Shown: positions 1-5,193, counted from the stretch's first letter. The stretch: DNA of 5,959 bases from an uncultured Eubacteriales bacterium (GCA_934465125.1 CAKSKO010000081.1:1-5959), one strand, 5' to 3'. The notes: a model not told the origin generated them from the letters alone. A program made the numbers and translations.

Positions 1-1
1 C

Positions 2-595
2 TCCGATATCACTCCGGACGCTTTGGGCCCAAAATCTGCAGATATGGTGTTAGCAACACGTCATATCACCGGAGAAATTGCACGTGCAACCGGACTCGAC
101 GCTCTACGCCCCACTGCCGTACTGTCTCCTGGTGTTTTGGGGCAAACAGGTGTTGAAACAGGCGAGCTGCTGTTTAGTGTTGTAAAACAGCTAAAACCGG
201 TAGCCGTAATTGCAATTGATTCGTTAGCTTCCCGAGAATTGGCGCGTCTTGGCTGTACGATCCAGATATCAGACGCCGGGATCTCTCCCGGTTCTGGAAT
301 TGGAAACGCCCGCCCGCAGATCAACAAAGAAACCTTAGGTGTCCCTGTTATTGGCATGGGAGTTCCTACTGTTGTTGATGCAACAACGCTCGCATACGAT
401 TTACTTTCGGAATCTGATCAGAAAAATCCTAGGGAACTCAAACAAAAAGTCTCCCCTCGCGGAGAAATGATGATGGTCACCCCTCGAGAAATTGATCTTT
501 TGATCGAACGTTCCTCAAAGCTGATCGGGATGGCAATCAACTGTGCGCTGCACCCGGATTATTCGGCCGAGGATTTGTTTTCTCTCGTTTCTTAG
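2..595 (+). CDS. gpr: Germination protease GPR (spore protease), 5' end outside window
   Basis: C-terminal 197 codons of the protease that degrades small acid-soluble spore proteins (SASP) when a spore germinates, freeing the DNA and supplying amino acids. The frame is open from base 2, so the true start lies upstream; the TTG at 23 is only an internal Leu codon. Visible family blocks, in order: TPDALGPK and TRHI near the start, a SPGVLGQTG loop, VIAIDSLAS, ISDAGISPGSGIGN, KETLGVPVIGMGVPTVVDA, and a C-terminal MMVTPREIDLLIERSSKLIG helix followed by ALHPDYSAED. GPR is an unusual aspartic protease (MEROPS A25) made as a zymogen in the forespore; the conserved acidic residues in the VIAID and TVVDA blocks are the likely active-site region. 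The N-terminal propeptide is not visible. It lies just upstream of spoIIP in the same direction, as in Bacillus subtilis. Identity is very secure; its own promoter is outside the window. Confidence 0.96.
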   Translation, partial: SDITPDALGPKSADMVLATRHITGEIARATGLDALRPTAVLSPGVLGQTGVETGELLFSVVKQLKPVAVIAIDSLASRELARLGCTIQISDAGISPGSGIGNARPQINKETLGVPVIGMGVPTVVDATTLAYDLLSESDQKNPRELKQKVSPRGEMMMVTPREIDLLIERSSKLIGMAINCALHPDYSAEDLFSLVS

Positions 596-610
596 CGATT
601 TATTATTTTA

Positions 611-639
611 GCATAAATACTGTGTTTTTTGCATACCTT
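611..639 (+). promoter_or_regulatory. Candidate sigma-E promoter for spoIIP
   Basis: GCATAAA (611-617), a 14-nt spacer, then CATACCTT (632-639). This fits the sigma-E (mother-cell) pattern kmATAww / N14 / CATACAnT, with one clear mismatch in the -10 (C for A at position 6). B. subtilis spoIIP is known to be sigma-E dependent. The predicted transcript would start near 646, giving an untranslated leader of about 170 nt, which is long and lowers confidence. No convincing gpr terminator is seen, so read-through from gpr is also possible. Confidence 0.42.
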
Positions 640-800
640 ACAAAGAGGATCATCGATAAAAATAAGACAACCTACTGTTTCATTTTTTCTATACTTTCTG
701 CAAAAAAATTCTGTTTACTCACAGTTTGTTCTGCAATAGATATAGGAAGAATGAGATAACATCGTTTACTCATATAAAATATAGCGTCGATTTTCGTTTT

Positions 801-806
801 GGAGGT
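801..806 (+). promoter_or_regulatory. Ribosome binding site fixing the spoIIP start at GTG 814
   Basis: GGAGGT with 7 nt to GTG 814-816. An in-frame TTG at 799 would place this Shine-Dalgarno inside the coding region and has no site of its own, so GTG 814 is the better start. Confidence 0.85.
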
Positions 807-813
807 ATCTTCC

Positions 814-1917
814 GTGCGTTTAAAGAAAAAAAAGAAAGTAAAAAGTTTTGTTTCTATTTTTCTCGCTGTCGTCTGTACTTTGACAGCAACATCCTGCTTT
901 CTGATCCGTCTACCGTCTGTTTGTGCAAATCGTGGCGACGACGTCGGACTGCTTGCTGCAGGGTTTATCCTCCCAGACGGTGCTTCGGAACAAAAGCATC
1001 AAACTTCCCCCGCAAAAAAAGATACTTCTTCTCTTTTCTCCATCAGTAATGAAGATCCTGACTCCCCTGCTGTTTTAGAACAAACCTCTTCATCTGAGGA
1101 GCCAACCACCTCCGAGCCATCGTCTGATGAAAAAACTTATAAAATTATTGAAAGTCAGTTTGGACCTGCTGGGATGAACTATGAAAACTTTTATGTAAAA
1201 AAAACAATTGACGTTTCGCTCAACATCGGAGAGGAACTCTCCAAACGGCCGGACGTCACCATAAAAAAAGACGGTTCTCCTCAGGTTTTAATTGTCCATA
1301 CACACACCAGTGAAGCGTATATGGATAAGGATCAAGGGTTTTACTACGAAAGCTTTTATCCCCGTTCAACCGATTATGCTCATAACGTTACAAGGGTCGG
1401 AAATGCAATTGCGGAAAAATTAAAATCCTCAAATATCGGAGTAATTCATGAATTAACTTTTCATGATAACCCAAGCTACAACGGTTCTTATTCTCGCTCG
1501 GCCGAAACTATTTCAAAAAATCTTGAAGAACATCCGTCGATTCAAGTAGTTCTCGATATCCACAGAGATGCAATCGGTAATAACGAAAGCGGAAAGGTAA
1601 AACCAACATTTGTAGCAAACGGAAAAAAAGCTGCTCAGATCATGATTATGAGTGGCTGCGATATCGACGGCTCTTTAGATTTTCCCGACTGGGAATACAA
1701 TCTCCGGCTCGCTTTAAGGCTCCAACAGGCCGCGGAAACGCTCTATCCTGGAATGACAAGACCGATGTGTTTCGACGATGTGAAATATAACATGAACCTA
1801 ACACATGGGTCTCTATTAATCGAAGTAGGTACCGACGCCAACACGCTCGACGAGGCAGTTTATACCGGTTCACTTTTAGGAGATGCTCTGACAAAGGTAT
1901 TAAACGAGCTTACGTAA
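814..1917 (+). CDS. spoIIP: Stage II sporulation protein P (SpoIIP), peptidoglycan amidase/endopeptidase
   Basis: 367-residue membrane-anchored cell-wall hydrolase. In the family SpoIIP works with SpoIID and SpoIIM (the DMP complex) at the asymmetric septum, cutting cross-links and stem peptides so that the mother cell can engulf the forespore. The protein begins with a Lys-rich stretch (residues 3-10) and one hydrophobic segment (about 11-31). A Ser/Thr/Glu/Pro-rich, probably disordered linker follows (about 60-108), then the catalytic domain to the C terminus. Conserved motifs are VLIVHTHTSEAY (about 158-169, with H162, H164 and E167), the Tyr/Arg/Asn-rich stretch after it, VLDIHRDA (about 246-253, with H250 and D252), NMNLTHGSLLIEVGT (about 326-340) and a final Asn/Thr-Leu-Asp-Glu-Ala helix. 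The His and Glu residues are the expected zinc ligands and catalytic set. GTG start chosen from the GGAGGT site. It follows gpr after a 218-nt gap, and a sigma-E-like promoter sits in that gap. Confidence 0.95.
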   Translation: MRLKKKKKVKSFVSIFLAVVCTLTATSCFLIRLPSVCANRGDDVGLLAAGFILPDGASEQKHQTSPAKKDTSSLFSISNEDPDSPAVLEQTSSSEEPTTSEPSSDEKTYKIIESQFGPAGMNYENFYVKKTIDVSLNIGEELSKRPDVTIKKDGSPQVLIVHTHTSEAYMDKDQGFYYESFYPRSTDYAHNVTRVGNAIAEKLKSSNIGVIHELTFHDNPSYNGSYSRSAETISKNLEEHPSIQVVLDIHRDAIGNNESGKVKPTFVANGKKAAQIMIMSGCDIDGSLDFPDWEYNLRLALRLQQAAETLYPGMTRPMCFDDVKYNMNLTHGSLLIEVGTDANTLDEAVYTGSLLGDALTKVLNELT

Positions 1918-1965
1918 CGCAAATACCAAATGAGTGGTCTGAGTTGTTTTATTTCTTTTATACGT

Positions 1966-1983
1966 GACAAACCCCAGGTTGTC
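1966..1983 (+). other. Small bulged hairpin after spoIIP
   Basis: GACAA(a)CC - CCA - GGTTGTC forms a 7-bp stem with one bulged A and a 3-nt loop. No T-run follows, so it is a poor intrinsic terminator. Its right arm overlaps the Spo0A-box core described separately, so the symmetry may instead be part of a protein-binding site or mere chance. Confidence 0.3.
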
Positions 1984-1987
1984 GAAA
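1979..1987 (+). promoter_or_regulatory. Spo0A-box-like sequence upstream of the 105-aa gene
   Basis: TTGTCGAAA contains the perfect 7-nt core TGTCGAA (1980-1986) of the Spo0A recognition box. Spo0A is the master response regulator of sporulation in Bacillus and Clostridia. The core lies 41 nt before the ATG at 2028. I estimate a chance hit in this 110-nt gap at only about one to two per cent for both strands. No clear -35/-10 pair accompanies it, so whether it would activate or repress is unknown. Confidence 0.3.
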
Positions 1988-2027
1988 CACTATTGATAGA
2001 ATATTTAGAAATTAAGGACTGTAGAAA

Positions 2028-2345
2028 ATGAAAAAAATTAATATCACTTCCTTAAAGCATTTTATTTGTTCGATCATTTGTACCTGTCTTTTATTTTTCC
2101 TGTTTATAGGTCTTGTTATCGCAGACCGCAACACCCGCTTGGTCGGTTTTGGCGATCGTTCTCCTTTGCTCTCATTTATTACATCATCCTGCGGTACCGC
2201 AACTTTTTCGATGCGTTTTTTTAACCACTCTTTATCTCTTGATCTAACCCCGCTTTATCTTTCGTTTCAACAGATCAAAGGCGGATTTGGCTACCTATAT
2301 TCTCATTTAGATTCAATAAAAAATATAATACTAACTTTAAAATAG
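2028..2345 (+). CDS. Hypothetical small membrane-anchored or secreted protein (105 aa)
   Basis: Not recognised. It starts at ATG with AAGGA (2014-2018) 9 nt upstream. A short Lys-containing N terminus (residues 1-10) is followed by a long hydrophobic segment (about 11-32, rich in Ile, Cys, Leu and Phe) that would act as a signal anchor or an uncleaved signal. About 70 residues would then lie outside the membrane. That part includes a polar NTRLVGFGDRSP stretch just after the membrane segment and a C-terminal region rich in Phe, Leu, Tyr and Ser. It has three Cys in or near the membrane segment and one at about residue 55; there is no clear lipobox. It lies 110 nt after spoIIP in the same direction with no strong terminator between, so co-transcription is possible. 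A Spo0A-like box lies in the gap. A sporulation role is a guess from position only. Confidence 0.68.
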   Translation: MKKINITSLKHFICSIICTCLLFFLFIGLVIADRNTRLVGFGDRSPLLSFITSSCGTATFSMRFFNHSLSLDLTPLYLSFQQIKGGFGYLYSHLDSIKNIILTLK

Positions 2346-2374
2346 TTAATAATTTCGATAGAATTCTTTTGTAA

Positions 2375-2384
2375 TATTGCAATA
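2375..2384. repeat. Perfect 10-bp palindrome overlapping a -35 box
   Basis: TATTGCAATA reads the same on both strands and covers most of the -35 hexamer of the promoter at 2377-2406. Such placement is typical of a repressor operator, but a 10-bp A/T-rich palindrome can arise by chance. Confidence 0.25.
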
Positions 2385-2406
2385 CCATATTAAGATGATA
2401 TATAAT
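2377..2406 (+). promoter_or_regulatory. Candidate sigma-A promoter of the Pro/Ser-rich membrane protein gene
   Basis: TTGCAA (2377-2382), an 18-nt spacer, then a perfect TATAAT (2401-2406). Predicted transcription starts near 2413, leaving a leader of about 88 nt before ATG 2501. The rest of the 2346-2500 gap is A/T-rich and holds no gene. Confidence 0.55.
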
Positions 2407-2488
2407 AAGATTGAGTTTTTATATAAATAAAAGAATTTTGTAAATTATTTGATGTTTTTCTGCGTTTGTTCCCTTCGCTATGTTTTAT

Positions 2489-2494
2489 GGAGGA
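2489..2494 (+). promoter_or_regulatory. Ribosome binding site fixing the start at ATG 2501
   Basis: GGAGGA, with 7 nt from GGAGG to ATG 2501. The in-frame ATG at 2480 would translate through this site and has none of its own, and the resulting extra residues would sit before the signal peptide, so 2501 is preferred. Confidence 0.82.
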
Positions 2495-2500
2495 CATGAA

Positions 2501-3199
2501 ATGAAAATGAAACGAAACAGAATCGCGATCATTTCCAGCAGCCTTCTGCTACTGGTTTTTTGTTTTGCCCCTTTCGCTACTGCATATGATACTGCATTCA
2601 ATACTTTTCCAGATCCATTTATGGAAACAACATCCACCCCTTCAACCCCTTCAACTCCTTCCTCTGCTTCTGATCCCACTCCAACTCCAGAACCCGAGCC
2701 ATCCATTCCCTCAGCTTCTTCTACTTCTCCCGATGAGGAAAAGAAAAAACAGGAGGAAGAACAGCGGCAGGCAGCGGAAGAGGAATATAAACGGCAAGCT
2801 GAACAAGCGCGGGCAGACGCCCAGGCAGCACGCATTGCTGCACAGTCGAGCAAACAAACTGCTCCGTTAGCAGATACCACTCCATCTGTTGACGTTACTT
2901 CAAGTGAGCCCCAGGAGAGTAGCACCATTTCTCTCCCAGAAGCCAGTGACGACGAGGTTTCGCTCCCGCGTGTGTTTGCTTCTGCTACAGATGTTTCTGT
3001 TGACAATAACAATAAGTTATTTGGGATGATCGCTTGGGCTTGTATCGGTCTTGGTATTTTAATTATTTTGGTTGTACTGTTCAGCAGCAGATGGAATTCG
3101 GGCGGTTCTGTCGGAAGAAAGCGTTATCCTTCCATAGGTGGAAAAAAGAAAAAGCGACTGCTTTCCGATAAATATTACCGTAACATTAAGCGAAAATAA
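2501..3199 (+). CDS. Signal-peptide-bearing single-pass membrane protein with Pro/Ser/Thr-rich and charged helical regions
   Basis: 232 residues, function not recognised. Layout: basic N terminus and hydrophobic core forming a signal peptide (1-28, probable cleavage after ATA before Tyr29). A low-complexity Pro/Ser/Thr stretch follows (about 43-76) that begins with tandem STP triplets and continues with TPTPEPEP. Next comes a strongly charged Glu/Lys/Gln/Arg/Ala helix, likely coiled coil (about 77-118), and a second Ser/Thr/Asp-rich stretch. A transmembrane helix (about 173-195) precedes a highly basic tail (about 204-232, with KKKKR and a Lys/Arg end). Topology would be type I: extracytoplasmic stalk and coiled coil, positive tail inside. 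No enzymatic motif, lipobox or sortase signal is seen. Its own sigma-A-like promoter and a downstream terminator make it a single-gene unit. It could be a cell-wall-spanning stalk or an interaction partner of an envelope complex, but this is speculation. Confidence 0.85.
   Translation: MKMKRNRIAIISSSLLLLVFCFAPFATAYDTAFNTFPDPFMETTSTPSTPSTPSSASDPTPTPEPEPSIPSASSTSPDEEKKKQEEEQRQAAEEEYKRQAEQARADAQAARIAAQSSKQTAPLADTTPSVDVTSSEPQESSTISLPEASDDEVSLPRVFASATDVSVDNNNKLFGMIAWACIGLGILIILVVLFSSRWNSGGSVGRKRYPSIGGKKKKRLLSDKYYRNIKRK
2633..2662 (+). repeat. Short 9-nt tandem repeat encoding Ser-Thr-Pro triplets
   Basis: Three imperfect copies of TCAACCCCT-type units (TCCACCCCT, TCAACCCCT, TCAACTCCT) encode consecutive STP triplets inside the Pro/Ser-rich region. 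Such units can expand or contract by slippage in whole codons, changing stalk length without a frameshift. Confidence 0.6.
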
Positions 3200-3211
3200 A
3201 ATCTATAAAAT

Positions 3212-3253
3212 AAAAAGCGGGATCATGTTTGAATCGACATGGCCTCGCTTTTT
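3212..3253. terminator. Bidirectional intrinsic terminator between the membrane protein gene and sodC
   Basis: AAAAAGCG (3212-3219) pairs with CGCTTTTT (3246-3253). The stem continues inward with GGATCATGT against ACATGGCCT (one mismatch, two G-T wobbles) around an 8-nt loop (3229-3236). Terminal A and T runs give a U-tract on both strands; on the - strand it continues as further T-rich sequence. It lies 13 nt after the + strand stop and 23 nt after the sodC stop, so it serves both convergent genes. Confidence 0.88.
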
Positions 3254-3275
3254 ACTTTGCACCATGTATTCACTT

Positions 3276-3788
3276 TTAAACTTGTTTCTCAATCACCCCG
3301 CAGGCAATTCTCACTCCGGAGTTTCCCGCCGGCTGGGTTCTAAAATCATCAGGGTTTTGATGGATGATCACTGTTCGATTCACGACGTCTGATGGTCTAA
3401 ACCGATTTGTATAGACCGCCATCCATGCATAACCGTCGTTTCCGAACAGTACAGGCAGATCTCCTGCATGTTCCGGGTGATGCGTATTGGTAGGATTATA
3501 ATGCCCTCCGGCGCTACCGTAGGCTCCTTCTCCTCCGCCGACTCCGCAAGTGTTACCTTCATGAATATGAAATCCAAACGGTCCAATCGGTTGCTTGTCT
3601 AAAATTGCTGGCATATCCTCAGGCAAATGCTCTACCTCTGCGACAACAATTGTCCCTCCCTTTGATGGGAAAAACTTTATCGTCCCTTCAATTTCAGGCG
3701 CCAAAGCACTGCCTTTGACATGCGCTACTGCGTATGGTCTTTTATCGAAAATATCCTCTACACGGTTTATCGGCTGTTTTTCTGCCAT
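3276..3788 (-). CDS. sodC: Cu/Zn superoxide dismutase (SodC family), no export signal
   Basis: 170 residues; disproportionates superoxide to oxygen and hydrogen peroxide. All expected ligands are present. Copper: H74 and H76 in FGFHIHEG, and H143 in VIIHQNPDDF. Bridging: H96 in GGHYNP. Zinc: H104, H107 and D110 in THHPEHAGDLP. The spacing (H96 to H104 is 8, H107 to D110 is 3) matches eukaryotic SOD1. The disulfide pair C81 (NTC) and C163 (ACGVI) and the substrate-guiding R160 in GNSGVR are also kept, so it should be active, unlike B. subtilis YojM, which lacks a copper ligand. There is no signal peptide or lipobox: residues 1-20 are polar, so the protein is predicted to be cytoplasmic, whereas most bacterial SodC enzymes are exported. 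The ATG has a good GGAGGGG site (3797-3803 on the opposite strand, about 10 nt upstream). A sigma-K-type promoter lies directly before it. It is convergent with the preceding membrane protein gene. Confidence 0.95.
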   Translation of the reverse strand: MAEKQPINRVEDIFDKRPYAVAHVKGSALAPEIEGTIKFFPSKGGTIVVAEVEHLPEDMPAILDKQPIGPFGFHIHEGNTCGVGGGEGAYGSAGGHYNPTNTHHPEHAGDLPVLFGNDGYAWMAVYTNRFRPSDVVNRTVIIHQNPDDFRTQPAGNSGVRIACGVIEKQV

Positions 3789-3816
3789 GGAAAAATCCCC
3801 TCCAGTTTGTTTACCC

Positions 3817-3845
3817 TATCCTATGAAGATACAAATTAAATGGTT
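3817..3845 (-). promoter_or_regulatory. Candidate sigma-K promoter of sodC
   Basis: Read on the - strand: AACC (3845-3842), a 16-nt spacer, then CATAGGATA (3825-3817). This is a complete match to the B. subtilis sigma-K pattern mACm / N16 / CATAnnnTA. The start would fall near 3810, giving a compact leader of about 22 nt that begins just before the GGAGGGG ribosome site. No comparably good sigma-A promoter is seen on this strand in 3789-3960. Sigma-K acts in the mother cell late in sporulation, when coat genes are expressed. Confidence 0.52.
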
Positions 3846-4019
3846 CTTCAATCGCATTTTTGAAACTCACACACAATTATCTTTTGATTCTAATTAAAAT
3901 TTCTTTTTCTAATAGTAAACCCCAGTATAATTAAATCAACTTATTATAGGAGTAAATGAATGATTATACGAGACTTTTTTATGAGATACGATATATCTTT
4001 GCAAACCGCTTGAAAAAGC

Positions 4020-4048
4020 TTGCTGCTGAAAACCATCGTTGCTATAAT
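4020..4048 (+). promoter_or_regulatory. Candidate sigma-A promoter with extended -10 for the YbjN-like gene pair
   Basis: TTGCTG (4020-4025), an exact 17-nt spacer, then a perfect TATAAT (4043-4048) preceded by TGC, the extended -10 element. Predicted start is near 4055, leaving a leader of about 50 nt to ATG 4104. The -35 is weak beyond TTG, but the extended -10 compensates. Confidence 0.6.
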
Positions 4049-4103
4049 ATAATAAAACTTATGCTTTTATTTTAAGTTAATAAGTCACGAGGAGGTAACA
4101 ATT

Positions 4104-4574
4104 ATGAGAGCGGATACCGATATTTTTCAGCCAAAACTCAATCGTTTAGAACAGATTATAGAAGAATTCGGGATCAAAGGAATCCTCGTCCGCGATGAAG
4201 AAGAACTTCCTGTATTGATCCTCGATGTTGAAGAGTTTTTTGGGGAAAACTGTAAGTTTCAGATCTCCTATTTGCCGATAGACAACGACGATGCGTATGA
4301 ACATTTTATAATTAATATCGCAACTAAATTTGGTATATCCTGCGGTGATATTTCGATTGAAGATTTACAAATGCTTTGTGAGGTTGCAAACAGCGATTGT
4401 CCGGTAGGTTCTGTATTTATCCATTTTGAGGATACCAATCTTTACTGCCGCCATATTATCCCTGAAGCGCTTCTTCCAATCCCTAAAAATCATTTCAAGC
4501 TTGCTTTTGAACTTTATCTGGAAACGGTCTCATCCTGCTATAAAATGATTAAAAAACTTGCTCCTAAACTTTAG
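4104..4574 (+). CDS. YbjN-like / secretion-chaperone-fold protein, paralog 1 (156 aa)
   Basis: No enzyme motif recognised. The order of elements resembles the YbjN / type III secretion chaperone-like fold. It opens with an amphipathic helix (about 8-24, FQPKLNRLEQII). Beta strands follow, including VLILDV and QISYLP (53-58), then a helix near 62-76. Next is the LCEVANSDCPVGSVF block (91-105), a strand ending in NLYCR (112-116) and a long C-terminal helix (about 128-153). The N..Cys..VGs.f...d..lyyR arrangement is typical of YbjN-like proteins, and the YCR position is usually Tyr-Arg. The family is linked to stress responses or protein-binding roles, without known catalysis. There is no signal or membrane segment and the protein is acidic, so it is probably cytosolic. 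ATG 4104 has an excellent GAGGAGGT site at 7 nt. It heads a likely two-gene operon with its paralog. Family assignment is from pattern memory and is moderately sure. Confidence 0.8.
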   Translation: MRADTDIFQPKLNRLEQIIEEFGIKGILVRDEEELPVLILDVEEFFGENCKFQISYLPIDNDDAYEHFIINIATKFGISCGDISIEDLQMLCEVANSDCPVGSVFIHFEDTNLYCRHIIPEALLPIPKNHFKLAFELYLETVSSCYKMIKKLAPKL

Positions 4575-4622
4575 GAACCAACCCTTTATATAAATTGATA
4601 CCGCTTACTTACTGTGAAATCC

Positions 4623-4630
4623 AAGGAGGT
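4623..4630 (+). promoter_or_regulatory. Ribosome binding site fixing the start of paralog 2 at ATG 4635
   Basis: AAGGAGGT, with 5 nt from AAGGAGG to ATG 4635. An in-frame GTG at 4614 precedes it, but that start has no site and would add seven residues not matched in paralog 1. With ATG 4635 both paralogs are exactly 156 residues long. Confidence 0.85.
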
Positions 4631-4634
4631 TTTT

Positions 4635-5105
4635 ATGTTTCAGCAGTCAATGAGCTTTTTTGAGCCAAAACTTGAGCGTTTGAAAGAATTTCTAAAAAAA
4701 CGTAATATTAACGCAAATATCGTTTATCGGTTCGGAAAACCACCAATGATGGTTCTTGATCTAAAACCTGAGCACGGTCAAAATAGAGATACACAAATTT
4801 CCTATTTACCAACTGAAGAGGGAGAAGATCCCCAAGATCTTTTAATTTACTTTATTACGTCTTTTGAAATCGGAGAGGATAATCTTTCTCTTGAGAAAAT
4901 GTACATTCTCTGCGATGGAATCAACGTAAAATGCGCAGTTGGGACTTTATTTGTAAGCCCTGCTGACAATAAGCTTTATTGTCGATATGCATTAACGGAA
5001 TCTGGAAAACCTATCGAGGAGGAAGTTTTCTTGATGACAGTTGATATGTATCTTCATTCACTCTCTATGATTTGCCAAACGATTGACGATATCCTTCATA
5101 CATAA
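4635..5105 (+). CDS. YbjN-like / secretion-chaperone-fold protein, paralog 2 (156 aa)
   Basis: Homologous over its full length to the gene just upstream: FEPKLERL against FQPKLNRL, identical QISYLP (54-59), LCDGINVKCAVGTLF (92-106) against LCEVANSDCPVGSVF, and KLYCR (113-117) against NLYCR. Both end in a long helix that carries a further Cys at a nearly equivalent place. Three cysteines (C93, C100 and C116) coincide in the two proteins. Differences are concentrated in the loops: GQNRD before QISYLP, and an acidic EEGEDP insert after it. It is likely cytosolic, with no signal or membrane segment. The gap to paralog 1 is 60 nt with its own strong ribosome site and no terminator, so the two are probably one transcript. 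A tandem duplication followed by clear divergence suggests separate or heteromeric roles; the two may form a dimer, as proteins of this fold often do. Function unknown. Confidence 0.8.
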   Translation: MFQQSMSFFEPKLERLKEFLKKRNINANIVYRFGKPPMMVLDLKPEHGQNRDTQISYLPTEEGEDPQDLLIYFITSFEIGEDNLSLEKMYILCDGINVKCAVGTLFVSPADNKLYCRYALTESGKPIEEEVFLMTVDMYLHSLSMICQTIDDILHT

Positions 5106-5140
5106 AAAGAGACCAGAGCAGTTTGCTCTGGTCTCTTTTA
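5104..5140. terminator. Perfect-stem bidirectional terminator
   Basis: A 16-bp perfect stem (5105-5120 against 5124-5139) carries GAGACCAGAGCA in the left arm and TGCTCTGGTCTC in the right, with a 3-nt GTT loop. The stem has flanking A and T runs on each side. The left arm begins at the last base of the stop codon of paralog 2, and the structure also lies 54 nt past the stop of the convergent gene, so it can end both transcripts. Confidence 0.93.
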
Positions 5141-5193
5141 TCATAATTGGCAATCAATACTTTCGTTCCAAAATGTTTGGTACCACTCCCATG

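Larger units (their letters stand above)
3789..4103. other. Divergent intergenic region between sodC and the YbjN-like pair
   Basis: 315 nt with no convincing gene. On the left it holds the sodC ribosome site and sigma-K-type promoter (- strand). In the centre is an A/T-rich stretch with a lone TATAAT (3926-3931) lacking a good -35, and a TAGGAG followed by overlapping ATGs at 3956 and 3960 that open only tiny frames. On the right are an extended -10 sigma-A promoter and a GAGGAGGT ribosome site for the next gene. The sequence AACTTAT (4056-4062) and ATAAGT (4080-4085) could pair weakly in that gene's leader. Confidence 0.6.

Noticed and set aside
61..357. A - strand frame inside gpr
   Set aside because: It is fully antisense to a clearly conserved protease coding region with no start signals.
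726..1049. A 107-codon + strand frame over the start of spoIIP
   Set aside because: It overlaps spoIIP in another frame, has no ribosome site, and its Arg/Phe/Cys-rich product is typical of a shadow frame.
1979..2007. TTGTCG with TATTTA at 17 nt as a sigma-A promoter for the 105-aa gene
   Set aside because: The -10 is poor and the start would fall on the ribosome site itself, so the Spo0A-box reading of the left half was kept instead.
2386..2392. CATATTA as a sigma-G -10 element
   Set aside because: It matches CATnnTA, but no matching -35 lies at 17-18 nt, and a better sigma-A pair overlaps it.
2485..3012. A 175-codon - strand frame antisense to the stalk protein
   Set aside because: It is a by-product of the Pro/Ser/Thr low-complexity codons read backwards (Gly/Val/Ser/Glu repeats), with no ribosome site or promoter.
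3138..3392. An 84-codon + strand frame across the terminator
   Set aside because: It overlaps the end of the stalk protein, a strong hairpin terminator and the end of sodC, so it is not plausible as a gene.
3595..3897. A + strand frame antisense to sodC
   Set aside because: It lies over well-conserved sodC codons, has no Shine-Dalgarno and runs into the sodC promoter region.
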